In this document: positions 1 through 11,457 of the stretch, piece by piece
How positions within the stretch are numbered: the stretch's first letter is position 1
How the letters are laid out: every line of letters starts with the position of its first letter
Assembly (NCBI GenBank): GCA_024138025.1
Contig: JAMXBD010000065.1
Coordinates: 1,847,501 to 1,911,500, forward strand
Length of the DNA: 64,000 nucleotides
DNA from: Combretum micranthum
Lineage: Eukaryota; Streptophyta; Magnoliopsida; Myrtales; Combretaceae
Reading direction: 5' to 3'
The notes under the pieces: model-generated
What the model was told of the DNA's origin: nothing
The model's database searches: none
What the model saw: only the letters and a program-made list of their open reading frames with translations
Program-made: the position numbers and the translations under genes

Positions 1-156
1 GTTCAAGGTTTTAAATCAAAACCTGTATGACAGGTTTGGATATAGCATAAAACCCTCTAGGCTTATAAGATCAAGTTAGTAAATCCTATAAAGTAGCATA
101 TTAGGTTTTGGTTTCATGTATTCCATCCGAAATCCGTTGCGATTACATTGCTAGCC

Positions 157-522
157 TGACGCAGCGAGTTAGCGTGGATAAAATGAGAACACTCGACGAA
201 TGTATCTCAACTCACAAAATAATGTGAAATCTAGAGGAAATCCCCTCAAATGTATTTTCAATAATGATCATAAGTTGTTTTTCAATACAACCCTAGCACG
301 ACTATTTATAGTCTTGAAATAAAACCGAAAAGTAAATGCTAATTAAATGCTATTTATTAGCATTAATGCTAATAAATGCTATTTAAAATAAACAACTCAA
401 AATACGAAATAAACCGAAAAATAAATGCTAATAAATGCTCTTTAATGCTAATAATGCTCTTTCCGGATGTCTTCTTGGCTTCCAATCTCTCCAAGTAGGA
501 CATGGCCACCTCATCTACATCA
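157..522 (-). repeat. Gypsy 3' LTR
   Basis: This 366-bp repeat matches 3738-4107 almost exactly. By eye there is one substitution and four single-base gaps, all four gaps in this copy. An AT-rich part carries tandem AATGCTA-like units (about 337-455). It is the 3' LTR because the coding strand is minus. Confidence 0.93.
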
Positions 523-868
523 TTCTCTCCCACCTCCAAAGAACTCGACCCCGAGTTCTCATGGGATACAAAGGAACATCATCGGGAAAGAAATGATATA
601 TATCAGCGACATTGAACGTCTTTGAAATGCCCATGCTATTTGGTAAACCAACAACGTAAGCATTATCATTGATGACCTTCACAATCTGATAGGGCCCATA
701 TTTCTTAGGTTGAAGCTTGCTATATTTGCCAACGGGAAAACGCTCCTTCCGCAAGAACACCATCACTTGATCTCCAACAGCAAAGATCTTCTTCCGTCGA
801 TGTTTGTCGGCGGTTTCCTTATATTTGGCATTAGATTGCTCAATCTTCTTCCGGACCTCAGCCGTCAC
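515..868 (-). pseudogene. Gypsy pol C-terminal part (integrase tail), frameshifted off
   Basis: A 117-codon open frame continuing the integrase past the main pol frame. It starts with the helical region ([20 protein letters not shown]) and continues with the basic [14 protein letters not shown] segment and the [16 protein letters not shown] motif typical of the SH3-like C-terminal integrase domain of Gypsy elements. It overlaps the upstream frame by 4 bases but in another register. The upstream frame runs out of homology just before its stop, so one base has probably been lost near 885. The last codons reach into the 3' LTR. It is probably not translated as a separate protein. Confidence 0.8.
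523..537 (-). other. Gypsy polypurine tract
   Basis: On the minus strand the sequence abutting the 3' LTR is GGAGGTGGGAGAGAA, a purine run in the position used to prime plus-strand DNA synthesis. Confidence 0.75.
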
Positions 869-3090
869 GGAATGCCAGTGCTCGCCATGTTCTTTGCTGA
901 AATACTAATGTCATGACCCTTGGGAAGTCGGATTAAGTCCAAGGCATGTCGAGGTGTCTTGGTATAAACCACAGCAAATGGAGACTTGCCTGTCGTTCTA
1001 TGAACCGCATTGTTGTAAGCAAACTCAGCTTGAGCCAATGCAACATCCCACTGCTTCGGCTTCTCTCCACAAATACTTCGAATCAGGTTACCAAGCGTCC
1101 TATTGGTAGCTTCAGTTTGTCTATCCGTCTGAGGGTGAGCTGTACTACTATAATTGAGAGATGAGTCAAACATTTGCCACAAGGTCTTCCAGAAATAACT
1201 CAAAAACTTACTGTCACGATCGGATGTAATGGATTTAGGTACACCATGAAGACGAACCACTTCTCTAAAGAAGAGCTTGGCAATGGCTTGGGCATCAGCT
1301 ACCTTCCTGCAAGGAATAAAATGTGCCATTTTGGAAAACCTGTCAGCAACAACAAATGCGTTGCTTAGACCAAAGGGCATGACCATCCACTCATAAAGGC
1401 CCTCCTTGGTTTTGAAAGCTGTCTTCCACTCATCCCCTGGTCGGATCCTGATCTGGTGATATCCGCTTCGCAAATCAATCTTTGAGAAGATCACCGCTCC
1501 ACTCAACCTGTCAAGCATGTCCTCCAAGCGAGGAATAGGAAATTTGTACCCAATAGTAATTTTGTTGATCGCCCTGCTATCCACACACATTCTCCAGCTC
1601 CCATCTTTCTTTGGCGTCAACAATGCTGGCACCGCGCAAGGGCTCATGCTCTCTTTTATGAATCCCTTCTGAAGTAACTCCTGCACCTTCTCTTGCAATA
1701 TCTCACTCTCTTTCGGGCTCATCCTGTAATGAGGTAAATTTGGTAAACTAGCACCAGGGATCAAATCAATATGGTGCTGAATGTCTCTCATGGGAGGCAA
1801 ACCATCTGGTAGATCATCTGGTAATACTCCCCTAAACTCCTCTAACAACTCTTTCACACTTTCAGGCACCTCTTCAACCCTCTTCTCCTCATCAATCGCC
1901 CAAACCTCCTTCACAATTAAAGCATGCACTACTTTGAACTCCTTTATTGCATCCTCCATCTCCTTCTCAGTTTGAGTAATGGTAAGGAATGAACGCCCCT
2001 TTTCAGGAGAAGCTTTAGGGCGGTCCTTTTGTTTTAATGGGAGAAGGGTAAATCGTACCCTATCTTTCTCTAATTTGTACACATTTTCTCGACCATCATG
2101 TAAAGCGTTAACATCATACTGCCATGGCCTACCAAACAACAAGTGGCAAGCATCCATATCGACTACATCGCAGTATACTTCGTCTCTATACTTACCGATG
2201 GAAAAGGGCACCTTGCATCTCTCTTTCACTTCTATCTTCTCAGCCGCTTTGATCCACCCAATAGTATAGGGATTCGGGTGTTTTTCTATAGGTAATTCCA
2301 AAGCTTTGACGGCTGCTCGCCCTATAATGTTTTCGCAACTCCCACTATCAATAATGAGATCAAATACACGCCCGTCAATCGTACATCGGGTACGAAACAA
2401 TTGATGTCGCTGATTCTCCTCCTCCTTCTTAGGTGTCAACATTAGCTTTCGAACCACAAGAGCCTGCTCCTCTTCCTCATACTCTCCATATTCTTCACCT
2501 TCATCCGGTTCACAACAAATTTCATCCTCCTCATCTCTTTCTACCATGTTTATGCCTCTTCTATTAGGACATTCATTGGATCGATGTCCCGGCTGGTTAC
2601 ATCTATAACATTTCCCTAATGTTGGTTTAGCATAGGGATTATATTGCTTCTTCTCTTCCTTCCTCTCAACAGCACCGCTTTGTACCTCTTGAACACCCTT
2701 GGCTTTTTCCCCATAACTCCTACTAGAACTCTCTCCTCCATAACGCCTGGTGTTATCAAAACGGTTTCCATCAAAACGGTTATTCTTCTCTTGTAACATC
2801 AGCTCCGCTTTGATGGCCATGTTCTTAGCTTCATTCAAATTGCGCAACACATGGACACCAATCTTATCACGGATCAGAGGCTTCAAACCTTCCAAGTATC
2901 TGGCAACTTGCTGGCCCTCACTTTCTCTTAAATCGTTCCTCTCTGCCAATCGCATAAAATCCGCAGTGTAATCATGAACTGACCTCTGGCCCTGGCGACA
3001 TCTCTGGTATTGCTGGAACAAAATTTGCTCATAGTCAGGGGGTAGGAAGTCCCGCTGCAAGAGCTGCTTCATCCGGTACCACGTCCTCAC
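865..3090 (-). pseudogene. Gypsy gag-pol remnant with RT fused to integrase
   Basis: A 741-codon open frame (GTG first codon as drawn, so a continuation rather than a true start). Residues 1-100 are the Gag homology ([20 protein letters not shown]). The CCHC zinc knuckle ([14 protein letters not shown]) is at 161-174. The aspartic protease centre IIDSGS is at 246-251. RT begins near 450 and includes [14 protein letters not shown] (motif A Asp about 539) and MPFGLSNA at 571-578. At residue 578/579 (position about 1357) the frame passes directly into the integrase core, [12 protein letters not shown]. The YxDD motif, thumb, RNase H and HHCC finger are absent. The integrase D, D and E positions (ADRFS, SDRDSKF, QTEATNR) are present. 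The fusion is in frame with no stop. Confidence 0.92.
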
Positions 3091-3704
3091 GGCTGCTTCC
3101 CTTCGCGATATCTCCTACCTTGCAACCTCTCCCACCAGGCAGAAGCGCCCCCCTTCAAACGACAAGCCACCAGCTTCACCCTCTTCCCTTCTGGGATCTC
3201 CATATACTCAAAGAACCGATCAATATCAGCGAGCCAATCAATAAAATCTTCAATGTTTAAATTCCCATTAAAACTGGGAATGTCCACTTTCAATTTAAAA
3301 TCGCCCTCTCCATAACCAAAACCATAATCATAACCTCTATTCCGACCTCCATAACCACCCCTCCGACGTGGCGGTTCATCTTCCGGCAAAACATCATCTT
3401 CTTCTTCCGAATCATCATCGGGCATCTGAATCCTCCTATTTGCAGCCACAGGTCTGCCACGAGGGTCGCCGCGTGCATCGCCTGCTCTTGGTCGTTCCTC
3501 ATTAACATTCCTGTTTCTGTTGGCATTGGGTCCCATCGCGTCGAAACGCTCAACCAGGTCATCAAGGCGCTGTTCGAAACGCCGGAATCTCTGATCCATG
3601 TCACCCAGCGCCGCTCTTTGATCCTGTAATTCGGTTCGCAGAGCTTCCAAATCCCTCACAACGTTTGGGACTTGACCGCCACCTAAACTGTCGTCGCCTG
3701 ACAT
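3087..3704 (-). pseudogene. Gypsy Gag N-terminal part
   Basis: 205 codons beginning at an ATG close to the primer site. An N-terminal coiled-coil-like stretch ([20 protein letters not shown]) is followed by Arg/Gly-rich and acidic segments. The Gag core follows, with [21 protein letters not shown] and [19 protein letters not shown] near the end. In intact relatives this continues directly into the [10 protein letters not shown] region, which here lies in the next frame. The stop at 3087 therefore reflects a one-base frameshift, and the 4-base overlap with the following frame is not a designed overlap as far as can be seen. Confidence 0.88.
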
Positions 3705-3720
3705 CTCTACAGGAATCTTT

Positions 3721-3735
3721 CCCGCTCTGATACCA
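3721..3735 (-). other. Gypsy primer binding site
   Basis: The minus strand reads TGGTATCAGAGCGGG, the usual plant retrotransposon match to the 3' end of initiator tRNA-Met. It lies two bases inside the 5' LTR. Confidence 0.92.
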
Positions 3736-3737
3736 AC

Positions 3738-4107
3738 TGACGCAGCGAGTTAGCGTGGATAAAACGAGAACACTCGACGAATGTATCTCAACTCACAAAA
3801 TAATGTGAAATCTAGAGGAAATCCCCTCAAAGTGTATTTTCAATAATGATCATAAGTTGTTTTTCAATTACAACCCTAGCACGACTATTTATAGTCTTGA
3901 AATAAAACCGAAAAGTAAATGCTAATTAAATGCTATTTATTAGCATTAATGCTAATAAATGCTATTTAAAATAAACAACTCAAAATACGAAATAAAACCG
4001 AAAAATAAATGCTAATAAATGCTCTTTAATGCTAATAACTGCTCTTTCCGGATGTCTTCTTGGCTTCCAATCTCTCCAAGTAGGACATGGCCACCTCATC
4101 TACATCA
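3738..4107 (-). repeat. Gypsy 5' LTR
   Basis: A 370-bp direct repeat of 157-522, beginning TGACGC next to the primer site and ending CTACATCA before the TAGCC target duplication. Confidence 0.93.
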
Positions 4108-4112
4108 TAGCC

Positions 4113-5983
4113 AGATTGATTAGAGAAGGTTTATTGTCTAATCCACTGAGGCGAGGAAGCGTTGAGTTTTGTGAAACTTGCACAAGCCATCTCTCGTCAT
4201 TAAGATACCCATCAAACACTAGGTAACAGACAACGACAACGACAATAGTGGAGGGTCTGTTTCTAGGTTAGGTTAAGGTGTAGGGACAGAGCAAGAGGAA
4301 GAAGAGGACGATGGTGATTGGTATTGTTAAGATGAAGATGAAGTAAAGGAAGAAGAGGCAGCTGTGGTGTTGAAACATTTCTGGCGCTTGTTGGTGATTG
4401 GATTACTGACGCTTTAGTTGTTGATGTAAAATGCAAATATTTTAGATGGCCAGGAAAATAAAAAATAAAAAGAGTGCAAATGCTTTGAAATTTGAACTCG
4501 GTCTCTTCCTTTTCTCCATTCCTTGAGCCATCTTTTCATTTTGCATTTCTATTAAAAAAAATTTCGAAGCTCCCAAAAATATCGTCCTACCTAAGATTTT
4601 TTTGATCCGAAGGGCTATGATGTTTACCCTTTGCCTTGGTATTTAGTTTGTGGTATAGTACTTCAATGATGACAGCATTTGTAGGGTCAAGCTATCTACG
4701 TTTTCTAGGAAGTAACACCTGGCTCTAATTCATTAAAAATTATAAAGATAGGAAAGTAGGCAAATAAATAAGTAAAAACAATAATTTATATATGGCATAT
4801 TATCACAAGTAAAAACAATCATTTTCATATTTGGGAAGTGGATTTTTTAATTGATTATTTAAAATTTAAAGATACAATTTATTATTTAGATTGTATTTAT
4901 TTTTATAATTAACTACTTTATTCAAATATAAATTTAATTAAATAATTTCATATATACTTATCTTTTGTAATTAAAATGTATCTTATATTTCTATTTTCTA
5001 TTGACCTTAATTTGATCTCCCGACTTTTGACCTCTTAGATGTTCAGTTTAAATCTTAATTTAGTTCTGAAAATATTGATTTTTGTTATTTTCCTTATAGT
5101 CTATTTCATTTTTATCCAAACTAAGTTTTTGATTCCCAAGTAGCGTATTTGGATTCATTTCACCTCTAGTGAATTTGACCATAATTTGTTTTGAATCATC
5201 TAAACTAAAATCCAAAATATCATTTTCAACTTTGAGCTCCCCCAACTTTTTTAAGCATGCATGATTACATATTGTATCATTATCATATCTTTTGAAGTTT
5301 TATTTTCACTATCAATAATTTTCCACTAAATTTTCTTGAGTCATCATTTCTTTCATTTTTCATTTTCCAATTTTGAAAATTCACTATTTTAAACTTATTT
5401 AGCGTTTTCATTCTTAAATTAATTGATAAACTCTTCTAGCTAATCTTCTACCATTTTTATTATAGATTTTAACAAGCTATTTTTTTTTCTTTATCTTAAT
5501 CATTTCATTGTAAAGTTTTATTATTTCAAAACTTATTTCATTTTAATCTCGGCTTCATTTCAAATAAACAGCATACACCATCTAAGTTGATGCCACATCA
5601 CGTTCTCAGCTCTTGCTTAACACCACATTGCCCCAGCATTAAGTTGTTTACATCGTTATATATCTTTTCCTTTAATTATAAACTGTTATGTAGATAATTA
5701 TCTAACTCAGACCTTATCCATTATTCACAAATATCCTTAACGGTGATCTGGATGCCAATGGATTAAATAAACTATGTGCATTTGCTGAACAAACACTGTT
5801 TGAATTAATATTTAAATTTTAAAATTAATCAATTTAATATATAAAAAACTTTTTATACATGGTAATGATACTTTTATCAATTTTAAATATTAAATCAATT
5901 AATTTTAAAATTTAAATACTAAATTAATTAATCTTAAAATTTAATATTTAATCGCATATTTTACTATTATTACTTACAAAAGA
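4113..5983. other. Intergenic, nothing recognised
   Basis: About 1.9 kb of mostly AT-rich DNA. The first 300 bases are less AT-rich and purine-heavy (GA and AAG runs at 4280-4400). I see no exon with family homology, no LTR ends and no tandem array. Only short chance open frames occur. Confidence 0.5.
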
Positions 5984-6545
5984 AATAAAACCGTGTACAT
6001 CTTGTAGGCACTAGGCATTCTAACGACACTAACGTGAAAAACAACGAAAAGAAAAATAATATTGATTTTTTTAAAATAGTCACAGAAATGTCATTAAGAT
6101 AAAAATAATTCTAAAAATAGGCAAGTTGACCTCGTCTCTTAAACATACGAAATCAGTAGTGGCTGACCTTCTCTCTTTAAGAGACGAGGCCACTGTATTT
6201 TGCACCGACCTTGTATCTTGAAGAGACGAGATTGGATATATCATCTTCAATCTTATCTCTTTAAGAGACGATGTCAGTGCAAAATATACTGACACTGTCT
6301 TTTGAAGAGACGAGGTCAACCACTTATGACCGACCTTGTCTCTTTAAGAGACGAGATCAACTTGCCTATTTCTAGATTTATTTTTTCATTTGGTAGATTT
6401 GTTTAATTTTTTTTGAAAAAATGATGATTTTTTTCCTTAATCCTGAAAAACATATAGCATGTCACACAAAATAAAACCATGTACATCTTGTAGGCACAAG
6501 TTATTCTAACATCACTAATGTGAAAAACATACAGCATGTCACACT
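5984..6545. repeat. Short direct duplication around a MITE
   Basis: A segment reading (A)AATAAAACCRTGTACATCTT and continuing to GTGAAAAACA occurs at 5984-6044 and again at 6469-6535. The MITE at 6045-6444 sits at the end of the first copy. The simplest reading is an older tandem duplication whose first unit was later hit by the MITE. Confidence 0.7.
6045..6444. mobile_element. MULE-type MITE with GAGACGAG palindromes
   Basis: A 400-bp non-coding element flanked by a 9-bp near-perfect target duplication, GAAAAACAA at 6036-6044 and GAAAAACAT at 6445-6453. This length is characteristic of Mutator-like transposons. Its ends are long imperfect inverted repeats: AATAGGCAAGTTGACCTCG on the left is mirrored by GATCAACTTGCCTATTTC on the right. 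Between them lie at least five palindromic units of the type CTCTTTAAGAGACGAGG. No open frame has transposase homology, so it would need a transposase in trans. Confidence 0.8.
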
Positions 6546-6603
6546 ACGAGTCCAATACATATCTAATGTTTCTATACAAAATAATTCCTAATATATTGCT
6601 TAA

Positions 6604-6953
6604 ATGAAATTAATTACCAATTTTCAATTATAAAATTGCGTCTAAGAAACAGGATGTTCTACTTTACAAAAAAATTATGTGAAAGAATCGCGATTTAATA
6701 TTTGACTCCGATCGCAATATCGTGATTATTAATCGCGATATAAGTATTTCTATGGATATCGCGATTATCACTTTGTACGTTCAACTATGCGGATTATAAT
6801 GGCAACATGCACGCATATATCGAGTTTTCAAGATGCAAATACATGCATTTACTGTTTACTCGTATATCCTATGATAAAACGCTATTTTGGCGTGGTAAAT
6901 TGGTAATTATTTTTATTTTGACCTTATTTTAGGAATTAATTTCAATTAGTGTC
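6604..6953. mobile_element. MITE-like inverted repeat with ATCGCGAT motifs
   Basis: The ends mirror each other: ATGAAATTAATTACCAATTT at the left, and the reverse complement of the right end gives TTGAAATTAATT, a 28-base interruption, then TAATTACCAATTT. The interior (6685-6770) carries four copies of a self-complementary ATCGCGAT-type motif. No clear target duplication was found and no coding sequence is present. Confidence 0.55.
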
Positions 6954-8036
6954 ATAAACAAGAAATTAATTCTCACACTGCCTATTAAGACAGTTGTCCA
7001 TTCCATAAAATCAAAGCAATACTGGGCAGTAAGTGAGTCAGCTACGGAAAAACTAGCTAATATGCACTGCCATATGTAGATATGTTATATAATGATAAAT
7101 TTTAATTATATTTTGATAATTATATATGATTTACGAAAATGATAGTTTTTTAAAAATAATTACATATGATTTATAAATTATTGTTATGTATAAAAAAATT
7201 AATAATATTAAAGTATTGCATTGTATATTGCACGTACACCTAACATGTATTTTGTAATATATAAATAAATTATATTGAAAAGTAAATTTGTCATATATTG
7301 AAAAAAAGAGGATTTTATAGACCACTCTAATATGGATAATAATTTATTGTTATATAGCAGTATTATTTGAACATGAGGGAGTTCTATAGGCTGCTCACCT
7401 TCATGGGTACGCTATCGGCTTTGAGGTCTGCATTGCTGACGTTGGATGTCAGCCTTCTTTGCCCCAGTTTCATCTTTCGAGTTTTTAGCCGCCAATGTAA
7501 ATTTTAGACTGCCAGCTTATATTCTACACCTCCAGCCTTCTTTACTAGTGTATGATGCACGGATTGTTTCTTGTTTTTTGTTTTTATGGTTTTCCATGTA
7601 TTATATATAGATTTTTAGCCTTATCTTTCTTCTCATAACCTGGCAAAAGCTTTTGAAAACCCTAAAACTTGTCTCAAACCTATAGTTTGCTTCAAGTAGG
7701 AATAAGAATTAAGTAATAGGTAAGTTTGATCCTTTTCAATCCTTTGACGATCCAAAAGAGTTATATTTTCTACGTTTTTTATTGATTGAAGAAAATCAAT
7801 TTCTTGGATGAGTTTTGGAGAAAACCTAAGCTTATTTGGAGATTTCGAATTTAAAGAAGGAGGTAGTTATAGTTCTTTTTAGTTTAGAGTTTAGATGACC
7901 ATAAGAGTATGCTTATCTCGTAAAAACAAGTTTTGAGTTAGTTTTGCTTCATGTGCTTAGGTTTTTCTGATAAAGTTAGGTTATTTGTTCTAAAAGTTGT
8001 TTTAGGTACGTCCTTATCTTATTTGCTGTTTGTGAA
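6954..8036. other. Intergenic, nothing recognised
   Basis: AT-rich sequence to about 7370, then a less AT-rich stretch (7370-8036) including TTTTAGCCGCCAATG and a purine-rich AAAGAAGGAGG segment. No conserved exon is seen. The right-hand part appears to continue after the insertion at 8037-11452. Confidence 0.45.
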
Positions 8037-11000
8037 TGTAATGCCCCAAAAATTTAATTCGATTAATTAAATAACTTAAGGCGTTACCTCCACGTATAGT
8101 ACTCTAAAGTATTACATGCTAAGGCTTTCTTTAAAAATTTTGTTTATGTTGGACATTGCTACTCAATTTTTAGAATTGTGAAATCATTTAGTTATATTTT
8201 CAAATAACTGGATTTAGCAGTGGAAAAACAATTTATTAAAATCATTTACAAAAATCTACTCCTACAGAGCAAACAAACTTTCTAAGAAACAAAACTTTAT
8301 AAAAACACTTTATAATCTACTCTTAGGGGTAGATTATCATTTACAAAACATGTGGGCATTAACAAGCCCCACTAAAAGAATTAGAAATTTGTAAATAAAT
8401 CCAAGCTTCACTAAATAAATTAGAAAGAAATAAAATAACTAAACTACATCCACGCTTCTACTCACTTCACTCATCCACAAATTCTTTCCGAATCATCATA
8501 AGCGCCCAAAACCCGAGTCAAGCGTCATCATCCACAACGAACACCATCATCATCTTCATCAAATCATCATTAACATCATCATCACCAACATTATCATCGT
8601 CAATCATCATCATCATCCTCAACATATCACTTGGAGAAAAGAACAACAACAATAATAATGACCGAAGCCCAGTACACAGTAACGCACTCACAAGCGATGT
8701 GGCACATGAACTTAGCTAAATGCAACACATCAAACAACAAGTTATTATCTTTTCTTTAAAGTAAACAAACAGCACGGGAGTATTCAAACTCCGGACAATA
8801 AGGGTAATTGGGGTCCCGAGTAATGACCTCGACGCTCAAGGGGTTGATATAAGCAGCTCTGATACCTATATCTCCTATATGATATATCTGATAAAGAGAA
8901 AATAACTTCATTTGGGGTTGATGGCCGTTACACGACTTTACTTATGTTAGTCTATAACATCACCTGGTCCAACTATTCCCATAAACATTTGAACTAAATC
9001 ATGCCACTTTATTCTAAGCGTAAGCAAACGTTACGCAGATATCGTCTTCCCCATCAGTTACCTGCCGTACCACTTAGGAAAGTCTTATTAAAGACAGGGG
9101 TGGCCTAAGTGTCTAATCTACCGTGTCCCCAATATGAGCAAGGTACTGCTCCCAAGCTGGATACCGATCTATCATACTGAGCCAGATACGGATTTAAACA
9201 GCGGAATAGATAGCCAATTCAAACAATTATTAGGCCGAGTTTAAGTTATTAGTTCATTTAGGATGCCTATCCTAACAATCACCACATAAGTTACTGCATA
9301 CCTTTAGATGACACCCACAAGTCAAGAGAATCAGAAGATAATCCAGCAGAATCCACAAATCATATTCAAACATTTGTTTAAAGAAACTGAATTCTTATAA
9401 GAACTTATGCTACAACTCATTTATCTACTTATATCAATTTTTATTAAAGTCCTATTTGAGCATATACTAAATAGGAACTCGCTATGCCTGCGAATATCAC
9501 CCCATCAAAATACGGACAGTTCTCCTTTTGTCTGTCAAAGTATTTCTTTTCACTTAGATTATAGTTTCTTTTTACAAAAACATATACAAAGTAATTATAT
9601 ATACGAAACATTAATAACTTATGCAAATAGACATGTAAAACAATATACTCCTCATGCTAATCAAAGATCATTCTAACTTATAAATTTAATTTGATTATTA
9701 ACTATTAATCTCATTTTAGCTTAGTGAAGTTTATTAAGCCAAGTTGGACTTAGATTAATTACTAATTCATTATATATCTAAGATTCAGGTTACTTGATCC
9801 CAAGTTAGCTTAAACCTAGCCAAATTCATCAAAGTTAAACAATCTCATCTATTTTAGTTCATTCAAGTTCATTTAGTCAAGTTGGACCTAGGTTTGTTAA
9901 CTAAGTTCATTTTATAACTAACTTCTAGATTTAATCTAATTGTTTGTTAAATCTATAAATCTACTTAATCCATGTTTAATTACATCAATTAACTCACATT
10001 ACATATCAAATATCACTTATCTATCTCATTTTAGCTTAAAAAGATTCATTTACACTTAACAAAAAACATTTAAAAAGCAAATACAAGTTTTGACTTTGTT
10101 TGGAAAATATATAAGCTGAAAAGACTTAAAACATGAAAGTTGTAGATCTCTTTCTAATCTTTCCAACGCAACTTGAATAATCTTAATCGGAGGTCGGATG
10201 AAAAAGTTATGATTAAATTACAAAACATCATTGTAATAGGGAATTTCGTAGCCGAGGCTAACCAGACCTAGGTCACGACCATCACTCTTGGAAAGCTGTT
10301 ATAAAATGACTTCCGCTATGAATCACGCCTGTGATTGTTGAGTTTCAAAGTTTTATGACTAACCCGAGGCTAGCAAACCATGGATCACGGCCGTGATTGA
10401 TGGAAAGTTTGCGAAAAATCACTTTTGAGTCAAAAATCACGCCCGTTATTGCCTAAAATTGTCTAACCAGAGCCTAACAAGGCCTCAATCATGCCCGTGA
10501 TTCATCTAATTTTACAAAACCGAGCCTAACAAGGCCTTATATCAATTTTAAACAACACTTCTATACTTATCAACAACACTAAGCACAACTAAACTACTTC
10601 AAAAATTCCAACCCCACTGTTCACCATCTTCTTCGTCAAACCCTTCTTCTATCAACATTAATCCAACATTTACATATGTAAACAACACTTTGAACCTATT
10701 TCTAACATATATATATATATATATATATAATTATAGCTTGTAAATAACAATTAAAACAAAGATAATTTAAGATAGAAAATTTAGCTTTTGAGACATATGC
10801 ATAAATGAACTTCTTTCTACTCTTCTAGCTTGATTCCTATTTCCTATATTCTTCCCTAACTTTAATTTCTCTTATTAATCTTGTCTATGATTTGAGATTG
10901 AGAGAGAGAGATCAAAGGAAAGAGAAATGAAGAAAGAAAGAAAAGAACCGAAGGAGACAAAGGAGAGTGCAGGGGAAGAGAAAGAATAAAAGAGAGAAGA

Positions 11001-11452
11001 TAAAATCACAATTAAGATATTTTAAAAATAAGGTATAGGTTTAGAACTATCAGATCAATATTTATAGTTCTAAGATATTTAAAAGATAATTTCCGAACTA
11101 ATAAGTTATAAATTACAAACTCTAAATGAGAACTTAATTTAGGAATTTATTTTAGATAAAAGATATTTAATTTGAGTTCAGGTTTAAGAACTGATATTTT
11201 TATTCAAGTAAATAAACTCAAATTTTGTGGGGATTTAGGAATTAGACTTTTGGCTAAGAATTAAGGATTTAAGAATCCTCTAAATATTTTAATGACTTGT
11301 TTAGAGAATTTATATTTCAAATCTCAAATTCGACTTAGTTAATCATTAATTTAGTTATGTCAACTTGTCTAATTATATCCTATAATTCATTTAACTTATT
11401 CAAATATATCTAAACTCAATTTCTAATATATATAGAGATTTGGGTCATTTCA
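8037..11452. mobile_element. Large non-coding LTR-like insertion (solo LTR or LARD)
   Basis: Begins TGTAATGCCCCAAAA and ends GGGTCATTTCA, with flanks GTGAA (8032-8036) and ATGAA (11453-11457), a 4-of-5 match to a target duplication. The 3.4-kb interior has no retrotransposon protein homology. It contains features common in long Gypsy LTRs: a CTCTGATACC-type stretch at 8857, a region with repeated ATCACGNCNGTGAT palindromes (10310-10500), an (AT)n tract at 10710-10728 and a GA-rich strip near 10898-10990. A second insertion at 15931-17665 has the same style of ends. It could be a solo LTR or a large derivative without genes. Confidence 0.55.
10309..10507. repeat. Cluster of ATCACGGCCGTGAT-like palindromes
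   Basis: Within about 200 bp the motif AATCACG(C/G)C(C/T)GTGATT or half-sites of it recur (10322, 10384, 10437, 10487). GAGGCTA/GAGCCTA(A) words are interspersed. It is part of the LTR-like insertion. Confidence 0.6.
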
Positions 11453-11457
11453 ATGAA

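Larger units (their letters stand above)
157..4107 (-). mobile_element. Deleted Ty3/Gypsy LTR retrotransposon
   Basis: A complete LTR-to-LTR insertion of about 3.95 kb, read on the minus strand. The LTRs (157-522 and 3738-4107) begin TGACGC and end CA on the + strand. They are flanked by the 5-bp target duplication TAGCC at 152-156 and 4108-4112. A tRNA-Met-type primer site (minus strand TGGTATCAGAGCGGG) lies at 3721-3735 just inside the 5' LTR, and a purine tract lies inside the 3' LTR. The coding region holds Gag, zinc knuckle, protease, the first half of RT, and the integrase core and tail, in Gypsy order. The RT catalytic centre, RNase H and integrase zinc finger are missing, so the copy is non-autonomous. 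The near-identical LTRs indicate a recent insertion. Confidence 0.95.

Noticed and set aside
19..37. Perfect 8-bp hairpin AAACCTGT-ATG-ACAGGTTT
   Set aside because: A single short stem in AT-rich intergenic DNA with no T tract or gene context; too common to interpret.
1979..2269. + strand frames over the Gypsy element (for example 1979-2269, 2750-2971)
   Set aside because: They are antisense shadows of the minus-strand gag-pol frame.
4085..4260. A minus-strand open frame (…YLVFDGYLNDERWLVQVSQN…) that continues across the Gypsy target site into 1-156
   Set aside because: About 65 codons, ending in a stop soon after the junction, with no family recognised and no splice or start context. It may be chance; the Gypsy splitting a gene is not supported.
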